From Gemmatirosa kalamazoonensis (GTDB taxonomy: Bacteria > Gemmatimonadota > Gemmatimonadetes > Gemmatimonadales > Gemmatimonadaceae): a DNA stretch of 64,000 nucleotides. The position numbers and the translations under genes are program-made. How positions within the stretch are numbered: position 1 is the stretch's first letter; each line of letters begins with the position of its first letter. Positions 9,930 through 18,004 of this stretch are shown piece after piece. The stretch covers positions 1 to 64,000 of the forward strand of contig NZ_CP007130.1 of the NCBI RefSeq assembly GCF_000522985.1, written 5' to 3'. Under the pieces are notes generated by a model, which had not been told where the DNA came from, did not search any database, and saw nothing but the letters and a program-made list of their open reading frames with translations.

Positions 9930-10300
9930 CCGTACGTCGCCGCGGCGGGATTCGGGAAGACGTCGGCGTCCTCGCTCGGCCGATGCAGGCACGCGAAGTC
10001 CTTCTCCACCGCGATGCGCAGCGGCTCCGCGGATCCGTTGGGCTGCTCCACCTCGATGCCCTCGTCGTCGCTCGTGATCCAGCGGCGCGCGGCGGCGTCG
10101 GGCAGCGCGACCCGTAGGCGGCAGCCGTCGAGGTCCGCGCGCGCGGCGTCGAGCCCCTCGCGCACCTCGACCGCGTAGTGCAGCGCGACCCCGGGGGCGA
10201 ACGCGACTTCCTCTTCCACCCGGCCGGACTCGTCGAGCAGGGCGATCTCGCGCTGTGTCAGGCGCACGCGCAGCGTGTTCCCCTTGATGCGGAGCTTCAT
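9926..10300 (-). CDS. Small formate-dehydrogenase-associated protein (DUF7009-like)
   Basis: 124 residues starting MKLRIKGNTLRVRLTQREI, with LHYAVEVREG, ITSDDEGIEV and a C-terminal FACLHRPSEDADVFPNP. This small conserved protein is typically encoded with fdhD and FdhF-like oxidoreductases; I assign it to the DUF7009-type family from memory. Conserved Cys/His residues near the end (ACLHRP) could bind metal, which is speculation. It overlaps fdhD at the 5' end and the molybdoenzyme at the 3' end by ATGA junctions, so the three are almost certainly one transcription and translation unit. Its biochemical role is unknown. Confidence 0.75.
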   Translation of the reverse strand: MKLRIKGNTLRVRLTQREIALLDESGRVEEEVAFAPGVALHYAVEVREGLDAARADLDGCRLRVALPDAAARRWITSDDEGIEVEQPNGSAEPLRIAVEKDFACLHRPSEDADVFPNPAAATYG

Positions 10301-11175
10301 GGGAGTGACATGGCTGAGGATCCGACGACGGCGCCGCGCACCCGGCCGGCGCCCGCGTAGACGTTGAAGCGGCCGTCGCGCACGAAGCCCAACAGCGTTA
10401 GGCCGCTCTCCGAGGCGAGCGATACGGCGAGGCTCGACGGCGCGCCGACCGCGGCGAGCACCGGCACGCCGGCCATCACCGCCTTCAGCACGAGCTCGAA
10501 GCTCGCGCGCCCGCTCACGAGCAGCACGCGGTCGCGCGCCGGGAGCCGCCCGGCGAGCAGCTCGGCGCCGACCACCTTGTCGACCGCGTTGTGCCGCCCG
10601 ACGTCCTCGCGCAGCGTGAGCAGCGTGCCGTCGGCGGCGAACAGCGCGGCCGCGTGCAGACCGCCGGTGCGCGCGAACACCGCCTGCGCGTCGCGCAGCG
10701 CCGCCGGCAACCGGTGCACGACGGCGGCATCGACGCCGGGCTCGCCCGCCGCGAGCGGCCACGTGGGGATCGGGCGCAGCGCGTCGATCGACGTCTTGCC
10801 GCACACGCCGCACGCCGACGTGGTGACGACGTGTCGGTCGAGCCGCGACAGGTCGGGGGCGCCGCCGAGCGTGACGCGGATCGCGTTAGGCACGGGACGC
10901 GACACCGGGCCGCAGCGTCGCACGTCGAGCACCTCGGCGCGGCCGCGCACGACGCCCTCGCCGACGAGGAAGCCCACCGCGAGCTCGGCGTCCTCGAGGT
11001 CGCCGCCGGGCGTACGCATGGTCACCGAGAGCGTGCGCGGCGGGCCGGCCGCGTGGCGCCCGAGCTGCACGCGGATCTCGAGCGGCTCCTCCACGGCGAG
11101 CACGTCCAGCTCCTCCCGCCGCTCGTCGCCGCGGACGCGGTCGATCGGCACCTCGATCACGCGCTCCTGCCTCAT
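10297..11175 (-). CDS. fdhD: Formate dehydrogenase accessory sulfurtransferase FdhD
   Basis: 292 residues. FdhD transfers sulfur from a cysteine desulfurase to the molybdenum cofactor of formate-dehydrogenase-type enzymes. The redox pair is visible as SACGVCGK, with two cysteines three residues apart. Family blocks ELAVGFLVGEG, FARTGGLHAAALF, REDVGRHNAVDKVVG and LLVSGRASFELVLKA are all intact, and the length is normal. It starts seven bases after the mobA stop. Its overlap with the next gene supports dedicated maturation of the YdeP-type enzyme at the end of the operon. Confidence 0.95.
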   Translation of the reverse strand: MRQERVIEVPIDRVRGDERREELDVLAVEEPLEIRVQLGRHAAGPPRTLSVTMRTPGGDLEDAELAVGFLVGEGVVRGRAEVLDVRRCGPVSRPVPNAIRVTLGGAPDLSRLDRHVVTTSACGVCGKTSIDALRPIPTWPLAAGEPGVDAAVVHRLPAALRDAQAVFARTGGLHAAALFAADGTLLTLREDVGRHNAVDKVVGAELLAGRLPARDRVLLVSGRASFELVLKAVMAGVPVLAAVGAPSSLAVSLASESGLTLLGFVRDGRFNVYAGAGRVRGAVVGSSAMSLP

Positions 11176-11182
11176 GAGTGAA

Positions 11183-11800
11183 CTATACGATGCGCCCCTC
11201 GTCGCGGGAGAGCGACTCGGCGGCGGCGAGGTCCTCGGGGGTGTTCACGCTCAGCAGCAGGACGGCGGGATCGCCGTGGCGCGCCACCTCGTCGGCGTCG
11301 AGCCACGCCGTGCGCACGGACTCGGCCAGCGCCCGGGCGCGCCGCTCCCCTGCGTCGAGCAGCCGCTCGGCGGCGCCGAGACAGGCGCGCGTGTAGAGCG
11401 CGCACAGCGGCTCCGCCCCGTCCGGGCCGCGCGGCACCACGGCGTCGACGTCGGCGCGCTCGCGGTCGCGCAGCTCGCGCAGCAACGCCGATGTGACGAA
11501 CGGCATGTCCCACGCGACGACGAGCGCCGCGTCGGGGGCGTGCGTCAGCGCGGTGTGCAGCCCGCCGAGCGCGCCGAGCGCGGGGCGGACGTCGCGCACC
11601 ACGCGCACGTCGGGAAGCCACGCGCGCGCGTCCTCGTCGTTCGCGACGAGCAGCAGCTCGTCGCACGCCGGACGCAGCGCGCGCGCGATGCGATCGACGA
11701 TCCGCTCGCCGCCGACGCGTGCGAGCCCCTTCGGCGCGCCGCCGAAGCGCGTCGCGCGACCGCCGGCGAGGATCACGCCCGTGACCGGTCGAGCGAGCAC
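11183..11800 (-). CDS. mobA: Molybdenum cofactor guanylyltransferase MobA
   Basis: 205 residues from the GTG at 11800, two bases after the upstream stop. The nucleotide-binding N-terminus GVILAGGRATRFGGAPKGLA and the GALGGLHTAL and AWDMPFVT blocks match MobA, which joins GMP to molybdopterin to make the MGD cofactor. C-terminal PLCALYTRAC and SVNTPEDLAAAE are also as expected. Position between an Asp-box protein and fdhD places it in the molybdoenzyme operon. The start is inferred: no ATG occurs nearer the conserved block. Confidence 0.9.
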   Translation of the reverse strand: MLARPVTGVILAGGRATRFGGAPKGLARVGGERIVDRIARALRPACDELLLVANDEDARAWLPDVRVVRDVRPALGALGGLHTALTHAPDAALVVAWDMPFVTSALLRELRDRERADVDAVVPRGPDGAEPLCALYTRACLGAAERLLDAGERRARALAESVRTAWLDADEVARHGDPAVLLLSVNTPEDLAAAESLSRDEGRIV

Positions 11801-11802
11801 GC

Positions 11803-13086
11803 TCAGCGCTCCGGCACGCGGAAGCGCACCGAGCGCAGACGGAAGATCCCGTCGCGCGCGTCGGGCCACACCGCGACGAACTCGCTCGCGCCGACCGCCG
11901 CGAGCCCGTGATACTCGCCGCCCGACGGGAACCGATCCACCACGCCGGCGCCGCTCGCCGCCGCCGTCGGGCACGACGCGGCGCTCGACAACCGCTGCGC
12001 CGGCAGGAACGTCGCGCCGCCGTCGCGCGACGCCGTGCCGTAGAGGTGCCAGCAGCGCCCCGTCGCGTCGTCGCGCGCGTCCACCCACGTCACCGCGAGC
12101 ACGCCGCTCGCGCTCACCGCCATCGTCGGCGTCTTCGCCCACGCCGAGTCGGCGCCGCCGTCGATGCGACGCACGGGCGTCCAGCGCTCGCCGCGGTCGT
12201 CGGAGCGCGCGAACAGCACGCCGTGGTTGCCGTTCGCCTCGCAGGTGAAGAACAGCCGCTCCGGCACCGCGTCGCGCCGCGGCGACGCGGCGAGCGACGG
12301 CCACGCCGTGTTGCGCGTGCGCGAGCACGACTCGGCGATCAGCAGCGGCTCGGTGAACGTCGCGCCGGAGTCACCGGAGACGACGAGCCACGCGCGTCGC
12401 CGCTCCAGCCGCCGCCCGCTCGCGTCGCCGTGGTCGATCGTGCCGACGACGAGCGCGCCGTCCGCGAGCACGAGCGGCGTGATGGCCTCCTGCTCGACGT
12501 TCGTGAGCACGAGCCGACACCGCTCGACGAACGTGCGGCCGCCATCGGTGGACCGCGCGACGTACACCGCGGGACGCGGCCGCCGTCCCGGATCGCGCCG
12601 TCGCGCGGAGCCGACGAGGTACACGGTCTCGCCGCGTGCCGCGAGCATCGCGTGATCGAACCATCCCGGCACGGCGAGGCTCGGCGCGCTCCACGTCCGG
12701 CCGTCGTCGGCCGAGCGGCGCACGACCGTTAGGCTGTCGGCGCCGTACGACAGCAGCGCCGATCCGTCGCCGGTTGCCGCCGTCCACGCGTCGCCGCACC
12801 CCGTCGGGCCGCTCAGCCCCAACCGCGTCACGGTCCACGATCGCCCGCCGTCGGTGCTCGCCAGCGCCATGCAGTCCATGCTCCCGTCGTCCGCGGAGAG
12901 CGGCACCATCGCACCCACGACCAGTCGACGCGGGTCGCTCGGCGCGGTCGAGAGATGCGGCTCGACGACCGGGTACGCGAGCGGCGGTCCCACCGGCCGG
13001 TCCGGCTCGACGACGAGCTGCGCGCGAGCGGCACGCGCGTGGGCGAGCACCGCGAGCGGCACGAGAGCGATGAGGTGTATGCGCAT
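11803..13086 (-). CDS. Secreted sialidase-like Asp-box (BNR) repeat protein
   Basis: 427 residues with an N-terminal signal peptide cleaved after ARAARAQ. At least six Asp-box motifs mark a six-bladed propeller: STDGGRSW, SADDGRTW, STDGGRTF, SGDSGATF, SDDRGERW and SRDGGATF. This is the sialidase/exo-alpha-sialidase superfamily fold. The arginine triad and Tyr nucleophile of true sialidases are not obvious, so enzyme activity is uncertain. Oddly, it is the first gene of the mobA-fdhD-molybdoenzyme operon (the mobA GTG follows two bases after the stop). It is divergent from the decarboxylase gene across 78 bases. Confidence 0.8.
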   Translation of the reverse strand: MRIHLIALVPLAVLAHARAARAQLVVEPDRPVGPPLAYPVVEPHLSTAPSDPRRLVVGAMVPLSADDGSMDCMALASTDGGRSWTVTRLGLSGPTGCGDAWTAATGDGSALLSYGADSLTVVRRSADDGRTWSAPSLAVPGWFDHAMLAARGETVYLVGSARRRDPGRRPRPAVYVARSTDGGRTFVERCRLVLTNVEQEAITPLVLADGALVVGTIDHGDASGRRLERRRAWLVVSGDSGATFTEPLLIAESCSRTRNTAWPSLAASPRRDAVPERLFFTCEANGNHGVLFARSDDRGERWTPVRRIDGGADSAWAKTPTMAVSASGVLAVTWVDARDDATGRCWHLYGTASRDGGATFLPAQRLSSAASCPTAAASGAGVVDRFPSGGEYHGLAAVGASEFVAVWPDARDGIFRLRSVRFRVPER

Positions 13087-13164
13087 ACGTTCGTGAGACG
13101 CCGTGAGCTAGACTGTGGTTCGAAGCCTATCGCGCGCGCCCCCCGAACGCCTTCACCACCGCGC

Positions 13165-14604
13165 ATGACCCCCGAAGAGTTCCGCGCCGAGGCGCACCGG
13201 CTCGTCGACTTCATCGCCGACTACCGCCGCGACGTCGAGCGCCACCCCGTGATGGCGCAGGTCGCGCCGGGCGACGTGCGCCGCGCGCTCCCCGCCGAGC
13301 CGCCGGAGCGCGGGGAGCCGTTCGACGCGATCCTGCGCGACGTCGAGCGCGTGATCGTGCCGGGACTCTCGCACTGGCAGCACCCGCGCTTCTTCGGCTA
13401 CTTCCCGTCGAACGGCCTGCTCGCCAGCGTGCTCGGCGACTTCCTGAGCACGGGGCTCGGCGTGCTCGGGCTCTCGTGGCAGTCGAGTCCCGCGCTCACG
13501 GAGCTCGAGGAGGTCGCGTGCAACTGGGCGCGCCGGATGTTAGGCCTCTCCGACGCGTGGAGCGGCGTGATCCAGGACACCGCGTCGACGAGCACGCTCG
13601 TGGCGCTGCTCTGCGCGCGCGAGCGCGCGTCCGACTTCTCCGAGGCGCGCGGCGGGCTGCAGGAGACGGGCGCCGCGCCGCTCGTCGTGTACTTCTCCGA
13701 GCAGGCGCATAGCTCGGTGCAGAAGGCCGCGCTGCTCGCCGGCTTCGGGCGAGCGCATCTGCGTCTGATACCATGCGACGCCGCGTACGCCATGCGACCC
13801 GACGCGCTGGCCGAGGCGATGGCGCGCGACGTCGCGGCCGGGATGCGCCCATGCGCGGTCGTCGCGACGACGGGCACGACCACCACCACCGCGCTCGACC
13901 CGCTCGCGCCGATCGCCGCCGTCGCGCGCGCGCACGGCGTGTGGCTGCACGTCGACGCGGCGATGGCCGGGTCGGCGATGATCCTGCCCGAGTGCCGCTG
14001 GATGTGGGACGGGGTGGAGAGCGCCGACTCGCTCATCGTCAATGCGCACAAGTGGCTCGGCGCGGCGTTCGACTGCACGCTGTACTTCGTGCGCGACCCG
14101 CAGCACCTCGTGCGCGTGATGTCGACGAACCCGAGCTACCTGCGCTCCTCGGCCGACGCGGAGGTGAAGAACTTCCGCGACTGGGGGATTCCGTTAGGCC
14201 GCCGCTTCCGCGCGCTGAAGCTGTGGTGCCTCGTGCGCGAGCAGGGAGTGGAAGGGCTGCGGGCTCGCCTGCGCCGTGACCTCGAGAACGCGCGGTGGCT
14301 GGAGGCGCAGGTGCGCGCGGACCGCGACTGGCGCGTGCTCGCCCCGGCCCCGCTGCAGACGCTGTGCGTGCGCCACGCGCCCGCGGGCCTCGACGGCGAC
14401 GCGCTCGACCGGCACACGCTGGCGTGGGTCGAGCGCGTCAACCGCTCCGGCGAGGCGTACCTCACGCCGGCCATGCTCGACGGGCGGTGGATGGTGCGCG
14501 TGTCGATCGGCGCGTACCCGACGGAGCGTGCGCACGTGGACGCGTTGTGGACGGCGATGCGCGCCGCCGCTCACGCCACCGACGAGACCCAGGCCGCCTC
14601 GTAG
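13165..14604 (+). CDS. PLP-dependent aromatic-L-amino-acid decarboxylase family protein
   Basis: 479 residues of the group II decarboxylase family. The N-terminal MTPEEFRAEAHRLVDFIADY and HWQHPRFFGYFP blocks are diagnostic of the DDC/TDC branch. EQAHSS carries the histidine that stacks on PLP, HVDAAMAGSA the aspartate that binds the pyridine nitrogen, and NAHKWLG the Schiff-base lysine. FRALKLWCLVREQGVEGL is the C-terminal domain. It should decarboxylate an aromatic amino acid (Trp, Tyr, Phe or DOPA) to the amine. Its last 34 bases overlap the end of topA on the other strand. The 78-base divergent gap upstream shows no clear promoter motif. Confidence 0.9.
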   Translation: MTPEEFRAEAHRLVDFIADYRRDVERHPVMAQVAPGDVRRALPAEPPERGEPFDAILRDVERVIVPGLSHWQHPRFFGYFPSNGLLASVLGDFLSTGLGVLGLSWQSSPALTELEEVACNWARRMLGLSDAWSGVIQDTASTSTLVALLCARERASDFSEARGGLQETGAAPLVVYFSEQAHSSVQKAALLAGFGRAHLRLIPCDAAYAMRPDALAEAMARDVAAGMRPCAVVATTGTTTTTALDPLAPIAAVARAHGVWLHVDAAMAGSAMILPECRWMWDGVESADSLIVNAHKWLGAAFDCTLYFVRDPQHLVRVMSTNPSYLRSSADAEVKNFRDWGIPLGRRFRALKLWCLVREQGVEGLRARLRRDLENARWLEAQVRADRDWRVLAPAPLQTLCVRHAPAGLDGDALDRHTLAWVERVNRSGEAYLTPAMLDGRWMVRVSIGAYPTERAHVDALWTAMRAAAHATDETQAAS

Positions 14605-17003
14605 TCGCACGTCGGGTGCTTCGCGCACCGCCACACCGCCTCCGCGGGTACGGCCGTCGCGTCCGGCGTGACCCACCGCTCGAGCACCACGCCGCCGCAC
14701 TTCGGGCACCCCGCCTTCCGCCGCCGCGCGCCGACGGGGAGGCGGAACCGGCACTTGCGGTCCTCGCACGCGTAGAACGGCGCGCCCGCCGCCGGATCGT
14801 CGGGCGTGAGGATCCCGAGCTTCGCCGCGCCGCACTTCGGGCACGTCTTGTCCGTCGCCTCGCGCCGGAGCGCCGCCTTCTTCGATCCCGCCGTTCGCGC
14901 TGCCGCTTTCGATGCCGCCTTCTTCGATTCCGCCGTTCCCGTCCAGTCGGCATACGTGCACGGATCGGGGTCCGCCCCGTACCGCACGCATCCCCAGAAC
15001 GGCGCCTTCTTGCCGATCTTCTTCTCGATGAGCGCCGAGCCGCACGTGGGGCACGCGCCGGGGCGCACCTTCGCGCGCACGTCGCGCGTCATGCGGCACG
15101 CGGGACACGCGAGGAAGCTCCCCTTGCCGGTCTTGCGCGCGATCTTGCGGTAGTTCGCCTCGCCGCATCGGTCGCAGCGCGTCGTCGTCTCCTCGCCGCG
15201 CCCGCCGCCGGTGCCATCGGCGCGCCCGCGCGCGCGCAGCCCGTGGGCGGCGCGGTACTCGGCGCCTAACGCGTGCGCCCGCCGCATCGCCTCGCGGAAC
15301 GCGTCGTACCACGCGCGCAGGTACGTCGGGCGCGTCGCGTCGCCGCGCTCGATCGCGTCGAGCTGGCCCTCCATGTCGGCCGTGTAGCGCTCCGTGACGA
15401 GCTCCGGAAACGCGTGCGACAGCAGACCGTCGACCTGCATGCCGAACTCGGTCGGCTGCAGGAACTTCTTCCCGCGTCCGCCGGCGATCTCCTGCACGTA
15501 CTGCCGCTCCAGCAGCGTCGCGATGATGCTCGCGAACGTCGCCGGCCGGCCCACGCCGCTCGTCTCGAGCTTCTTGATCAGCGCGCCCTGGTCGTAGCGG
15601 CTTGGCGGCGTCGTCTGCTTCTCGTGCACGAGCAGGTCGGTCGGCGACAGCACCTGCGCCGGGGCGAGCGCGGGCAGCTCCACGTCCTCCTGCCGTGTGT
15701 ACGGGCCCCAGAACACGAGGAACCCCGGGTCGCGCAGCACCGACCCCTCGGCCGCCCACGGCACCGGGCCGGAGTCGATCATCACCGTCGTGCGGTCGAA
15801 CGTGGCCGGCTTCGACTGCGACGCGAGGAAGCGCGCGCGGATCATGTCGTAGAGCTGCTTCGCCTGGGCCGGCGCGCTCTCGCCGTTCGGCGCGAGCTTG
15901 GTCGGACGGATCGCCTCGTGCGCGTCCTGCGCGCCGGCCTTCGCGCGCGCGCGCGGCGCGCTCGGGGGGAGTGCCTCGGGATGGTGCGCGCCGATGAACG
16001 CGCGCGCCATGTCCACCGCCTCGTCGCCGACGCGCGTCGAGTCGGTGCGGTGATACGTGATCATCCCCGCCTCGAACAGCGCCTGCGCCGCGTCCATCGC
16101 CTGCTTCGCCGAGAGCCGCAGCTTGCGGCTGGCGTCCTGCTGCAGCGTCGACGTCGTGTACGGCGGCGGGGGGCGCCGCTCGGTGCGACGCGCCTCCACG
16201 CTCCGTACCTGGTGCGCGTGCCTGCGCGACTCGGCGAGGGTGGCCTCGGCTTCCTCGCGCGACGCGAACTGCTTCGGGACGAGGCGGGACTCTGGACTCG
16301 GGACTCGGGACTCGTCCCCCCCGAGTTCCGAGTCCCGAGTCCCGAGTCCAGAGTCCTGCGCGGCGGGGACGAACGCCGTGAACCCCTCGGCGTACTGCGC
16401 CTCGAGCGTCCAGTACGTCCGCGCGGCGAACGCCAGGATCTCGCGCTCGCGCTCGCACAGCATGTGCAGCGCCGGCGTCTGACAGCGGCCCGCGCTCTGC
16501 GCCCCCGCCGGCCAGCAGATCTCCTTCGAGCAGTCGAAGCCGACGATGCGGTCGAGCACGCGCCGCGAGCGCTGCGCGTCGACGCGCCGTGCATCGATGG
16601 CACGCGGCTGCGCGACGGCGCGCTTGACCGCGCTCTCGGTGATCTCGCGGAACTCGATGCGCGACGACGCGCGCGCCGGGAGGCCGAGCCGCTTCGCGAG
16701 GTGCCACGCGATCGCCTCGCCCTCGCGGTCGGGGTCCGAGGCGAGCAGCACCGCGTCGAAGCGCCCCGCCTTCACGTCGCCCTTCAGCGCCTTCACGACG
16801 TCGGCGCCCTTGCCGCGCAGCACGTACGACTCCTCGAGCGTGGCGAGGTCGACGCCGTACTCCTTCGGCGGCAGGTCGGCGATGTGGCCGAACGACGCCT
16901 TCACGACGTAGTCGGAGCCGAGGAACGAGGCGAGCTTCTTCGCCTTGTTCGGCGATTCGACGATGACGAGAGTGCGGGGCACGACGGAGCTGCGGTGGGC
17001 CAT
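14571..17003 (-). CDS. topA: DNA topoisomerase I (type IA)
   Basis: 810 residues. The Toprim domain starts RTLVIVESPNKAKKL and carries SDPDREGEAIAWHL. The active-site tyrosine is Tyr317 in MITYHRTDSTRV, followed by DAHEAIRPT and GVGRPATFASI. The C-terminus holds four or five Cys4 zinc-ribbon repeats (CDRCG, CPTCG, CPKCG twice) plus a Lys/Ala-rich linker. It relaxes negative supercoils. The oddity is residues ~212-241, between FTAFVPA and KQFASREEAEAT. This stretch is rich in Asp, Ser, Arg and Pro and is encoded exactly by a near-perfect inverted repeat (16285-16358). It falls between conserved core blocks, presumably in a surface loop, and keeps the frame. Confidence 0.97.
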   Translation of the reverse strand: MAHRSSVVPRTLVIVESPNKAKKLASFLGSDYVVKASFGHIADLPPKEYGVDLATLEESYVLRGKGADVVKALKGDVKAGRFDAVLLASDPDREGEAIAWHLAKRLGLPARASSRIEFREITESAVKRAVAQPRAIDARRVDAQRSRRVLDRIVGFDCSKEICWPAGAQSAGRCQTPALHMLCEREREILAFAARTYWTLEAQYAEGFTAFVPAAQDSGLGTRDSELGGDESRVPSPESRLVPKQFASREEAEATLAESRRHAHQVRSVEARRTERRPPPPYTTSTLQQDASRKLRLSAKQAMDAAQALFEAGMITYHRTDSTRVGDEAVDMARAFIGAHHPEALPPSAPRARAKAGAQDAHEAIRPTKLAPNGESAPAQAKQLYDMIRARFLASQSKPATFDRTTVMIDSGPVPWAAEGSVLRDPGFLVFWGPYTRQEDVELPALAPAQVLSPTDLLVHEKQTTPPSRYDQGALIKKLETSGVGRPATFASIIATLLERQYVQEIAGGRGKKFLQPTEFGMQVDGLLSHAFPELVTERYTADMEGQLDAIERGDATRPTYLRAWYDAFREAMRRAHALGAEYRAAHGLRARGRADGTGGGRGEETTTRCDRCGEANYRKIARKTGKGSFLACPACRMTRDVRAKVRPGACPTCGSALIEKKIGKKAPFWGCVRYGADPDPCTYADWTGTAESKKAASKAAARTAGSKKAALRREATDKTCPKCGAAKLGILTPDDPAAGAPFYACEDRKCRFRLPVGARRRKAGCPKCGGVVLERWVTPDATAVPAEAVWRCAKHPTCDYEAAWVSSVA
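16285..16358. repeat. Fold-back element inside topA (H2, heptamer CGGGACT)
   Basis: Left arm 16285-16314 and right arm 16329-16358 are reverse complements at 29 of 30 positions, with a 14-base loop containing a C7 run. Each arm is a tandem array of the 7-base word CGGGACT (one copy reads CTGGACT, mirrored on the other arm). Read on the topA strand it adds about 25-30 residues without a stop. It is the only member of the window's fold-back family that lies wholly inside a core coding region. Confidence 0.9.
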
Positions 17004-17100
17004 CAGGGCCGTTCGACGCCGCCCTCGTAGTACGGGGTTCGTTCGGGCGTCGCTGGAAAGCTAGCCGACGACGCGATCCCCGGCAAACGCACGCGTGCGG

Positions 17101-17910
17101 TCAACCGTGCTCGACGAACCGCCGTTTCACGAGCGGCAGCAGCTCGTCGAGCGGCATCGCCCACACGGCCTCGTTGAAGATCTCGACCTCGATCGGCCCC
17201 ATGTAGCCCGCGCGCTCCACCGCCGCGCCGATGCGCGCCAGGTCGATCACGCCGTCGCCCATCATGCCGCGGCCGAGCAGCACGTTCGTCTGCGGCACGA
17301 GCCAGTCGTTCACGTGATACGCCACGAGCCGCGGCGCCGCGGCGTCGAGCTCCTCGTACAGCTCGGGATCCCACCAGATGTGATAGACGTCGGCCACGAC
17401 GCCCACGATGCCCCGTGGGAAGTGCTCGGCCAGCCGCCGCGCCTCACGCAGCGTGGTGATGCACGACCGCTCCCCGGCGAACGCGGGATGCAGCGGCTCG
17501 ATGCCCAACGTCACCCCGCGCTCGGCCGCGTACGGCACCACGGCGGCGATGCCGTCGGCCACCATCGCGCGTGCCGCGCCGATGTCCTTGTCGGGCGCCG
17601 CGCCGCACACGAGCACGAGCACTTCAGCGCCTAACGCCGCGGCCTCGTCGACCGCGCGCAGGTTGTCCTCGATGCGCCGCGCGCGCTCCTCCGCCGTCGC
17701 CGCCGGGAACATCCCGCCGCGGCACACGCTCGACACCGTGAGCCCCGCGTCGCGCACCAGCCGCACCGCGACGTCGAGCCCCGTCTCCGCGATCTTGTGC
17801 CGCCACAGCGACACGTACGGGATCCCGTGTCGCGCGCACGCCTCCACCACCTCCGGCAGCGAGGCCCGTTCGGCGGTGGCCTGGTTGAAGCTGAGACGCA
17901 TCATTTCCAT
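17101..17910 (-). CDS. Sugar phosphate isomerase/epimerase family protein (xylose-isomerase-like TIM barrel)
   Basis: 269 residues. The start is ambiguous between ATGs at 17910, 17904 and 17901, all lying inside an inverted repeat; MRLSFNQAT is the conserved beginning. Family landmarks are GIPYVSLWRHKI, EVLVLVCGAA, LGIEPLHP with a metal-ligand glutamate, VVADVYHIWWDP, YHVNDWL and PIEVEIFNE. Enzymes of this fold use a divalent metal to isomerise or epimerise ketoses or inositols. It is the last gene of the minus-strand unit MFS, dehydrogenase, DUF993, isomerase, with topA about 100 bases downstream. The substrate is unknown. Confidence 0.85.
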   Translation of the reverse strand: MEMMRLSFNQATAERASLPEVVEACARHGIPYVSLWRHKIAETGLDVAVRLVRDAGLTVSSVCRGGMFPAATAEERARRIEDNLRAVDEAAALGAEVLVLVCGAAPDKDIGAARAMVADGIAAVVPYAAERGVTLGIEPLHPAFAGERSCITTLREARRLAEHFPRGIVGVVADVYHIWWDPELYEELDAAAPRLVAYHVNDWLVPQTNVLLGRGMMGDGVIDLARIGAAVERAGYMGPIEVEIFNEAVWAMPLDELLPLVKRRFVEHG

Positions 17911-17992
17911 TGCGCTACCATGATTTGCAGAGGGCGTAGCACCGAGTCGCTAGGGCCTATGGAGATGATGGTAACGCGATGAACATGATGCG
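17897..17992. repeat. Inverted repeat spanning the isomerase start (H3)
   Basis: Two 44-base arms (17897-17940 and 17949-17992) pair without any indel at about 75-80% identity around an 8-base loop. The outermost eight bases, CGCATCAT, are perfect. The left arm contains the first codons and all candidate starts of the isomerase, and the whole DUF993-isomerase gap is this repeat. It is more diverged than the other fold-back elements and lacks an obvious short tandem word. Confidence 0.7.
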
Positions 17993-18004
17993 TGATGCCG
18001 TTCC

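Noticed and set aside
11803-13086. True sialidase call for the Asp-box protein
   Set aside because: Asp boxes are clear but the catalytic arginine triad and tyrosine are not obvious, so only the fold is claimed.
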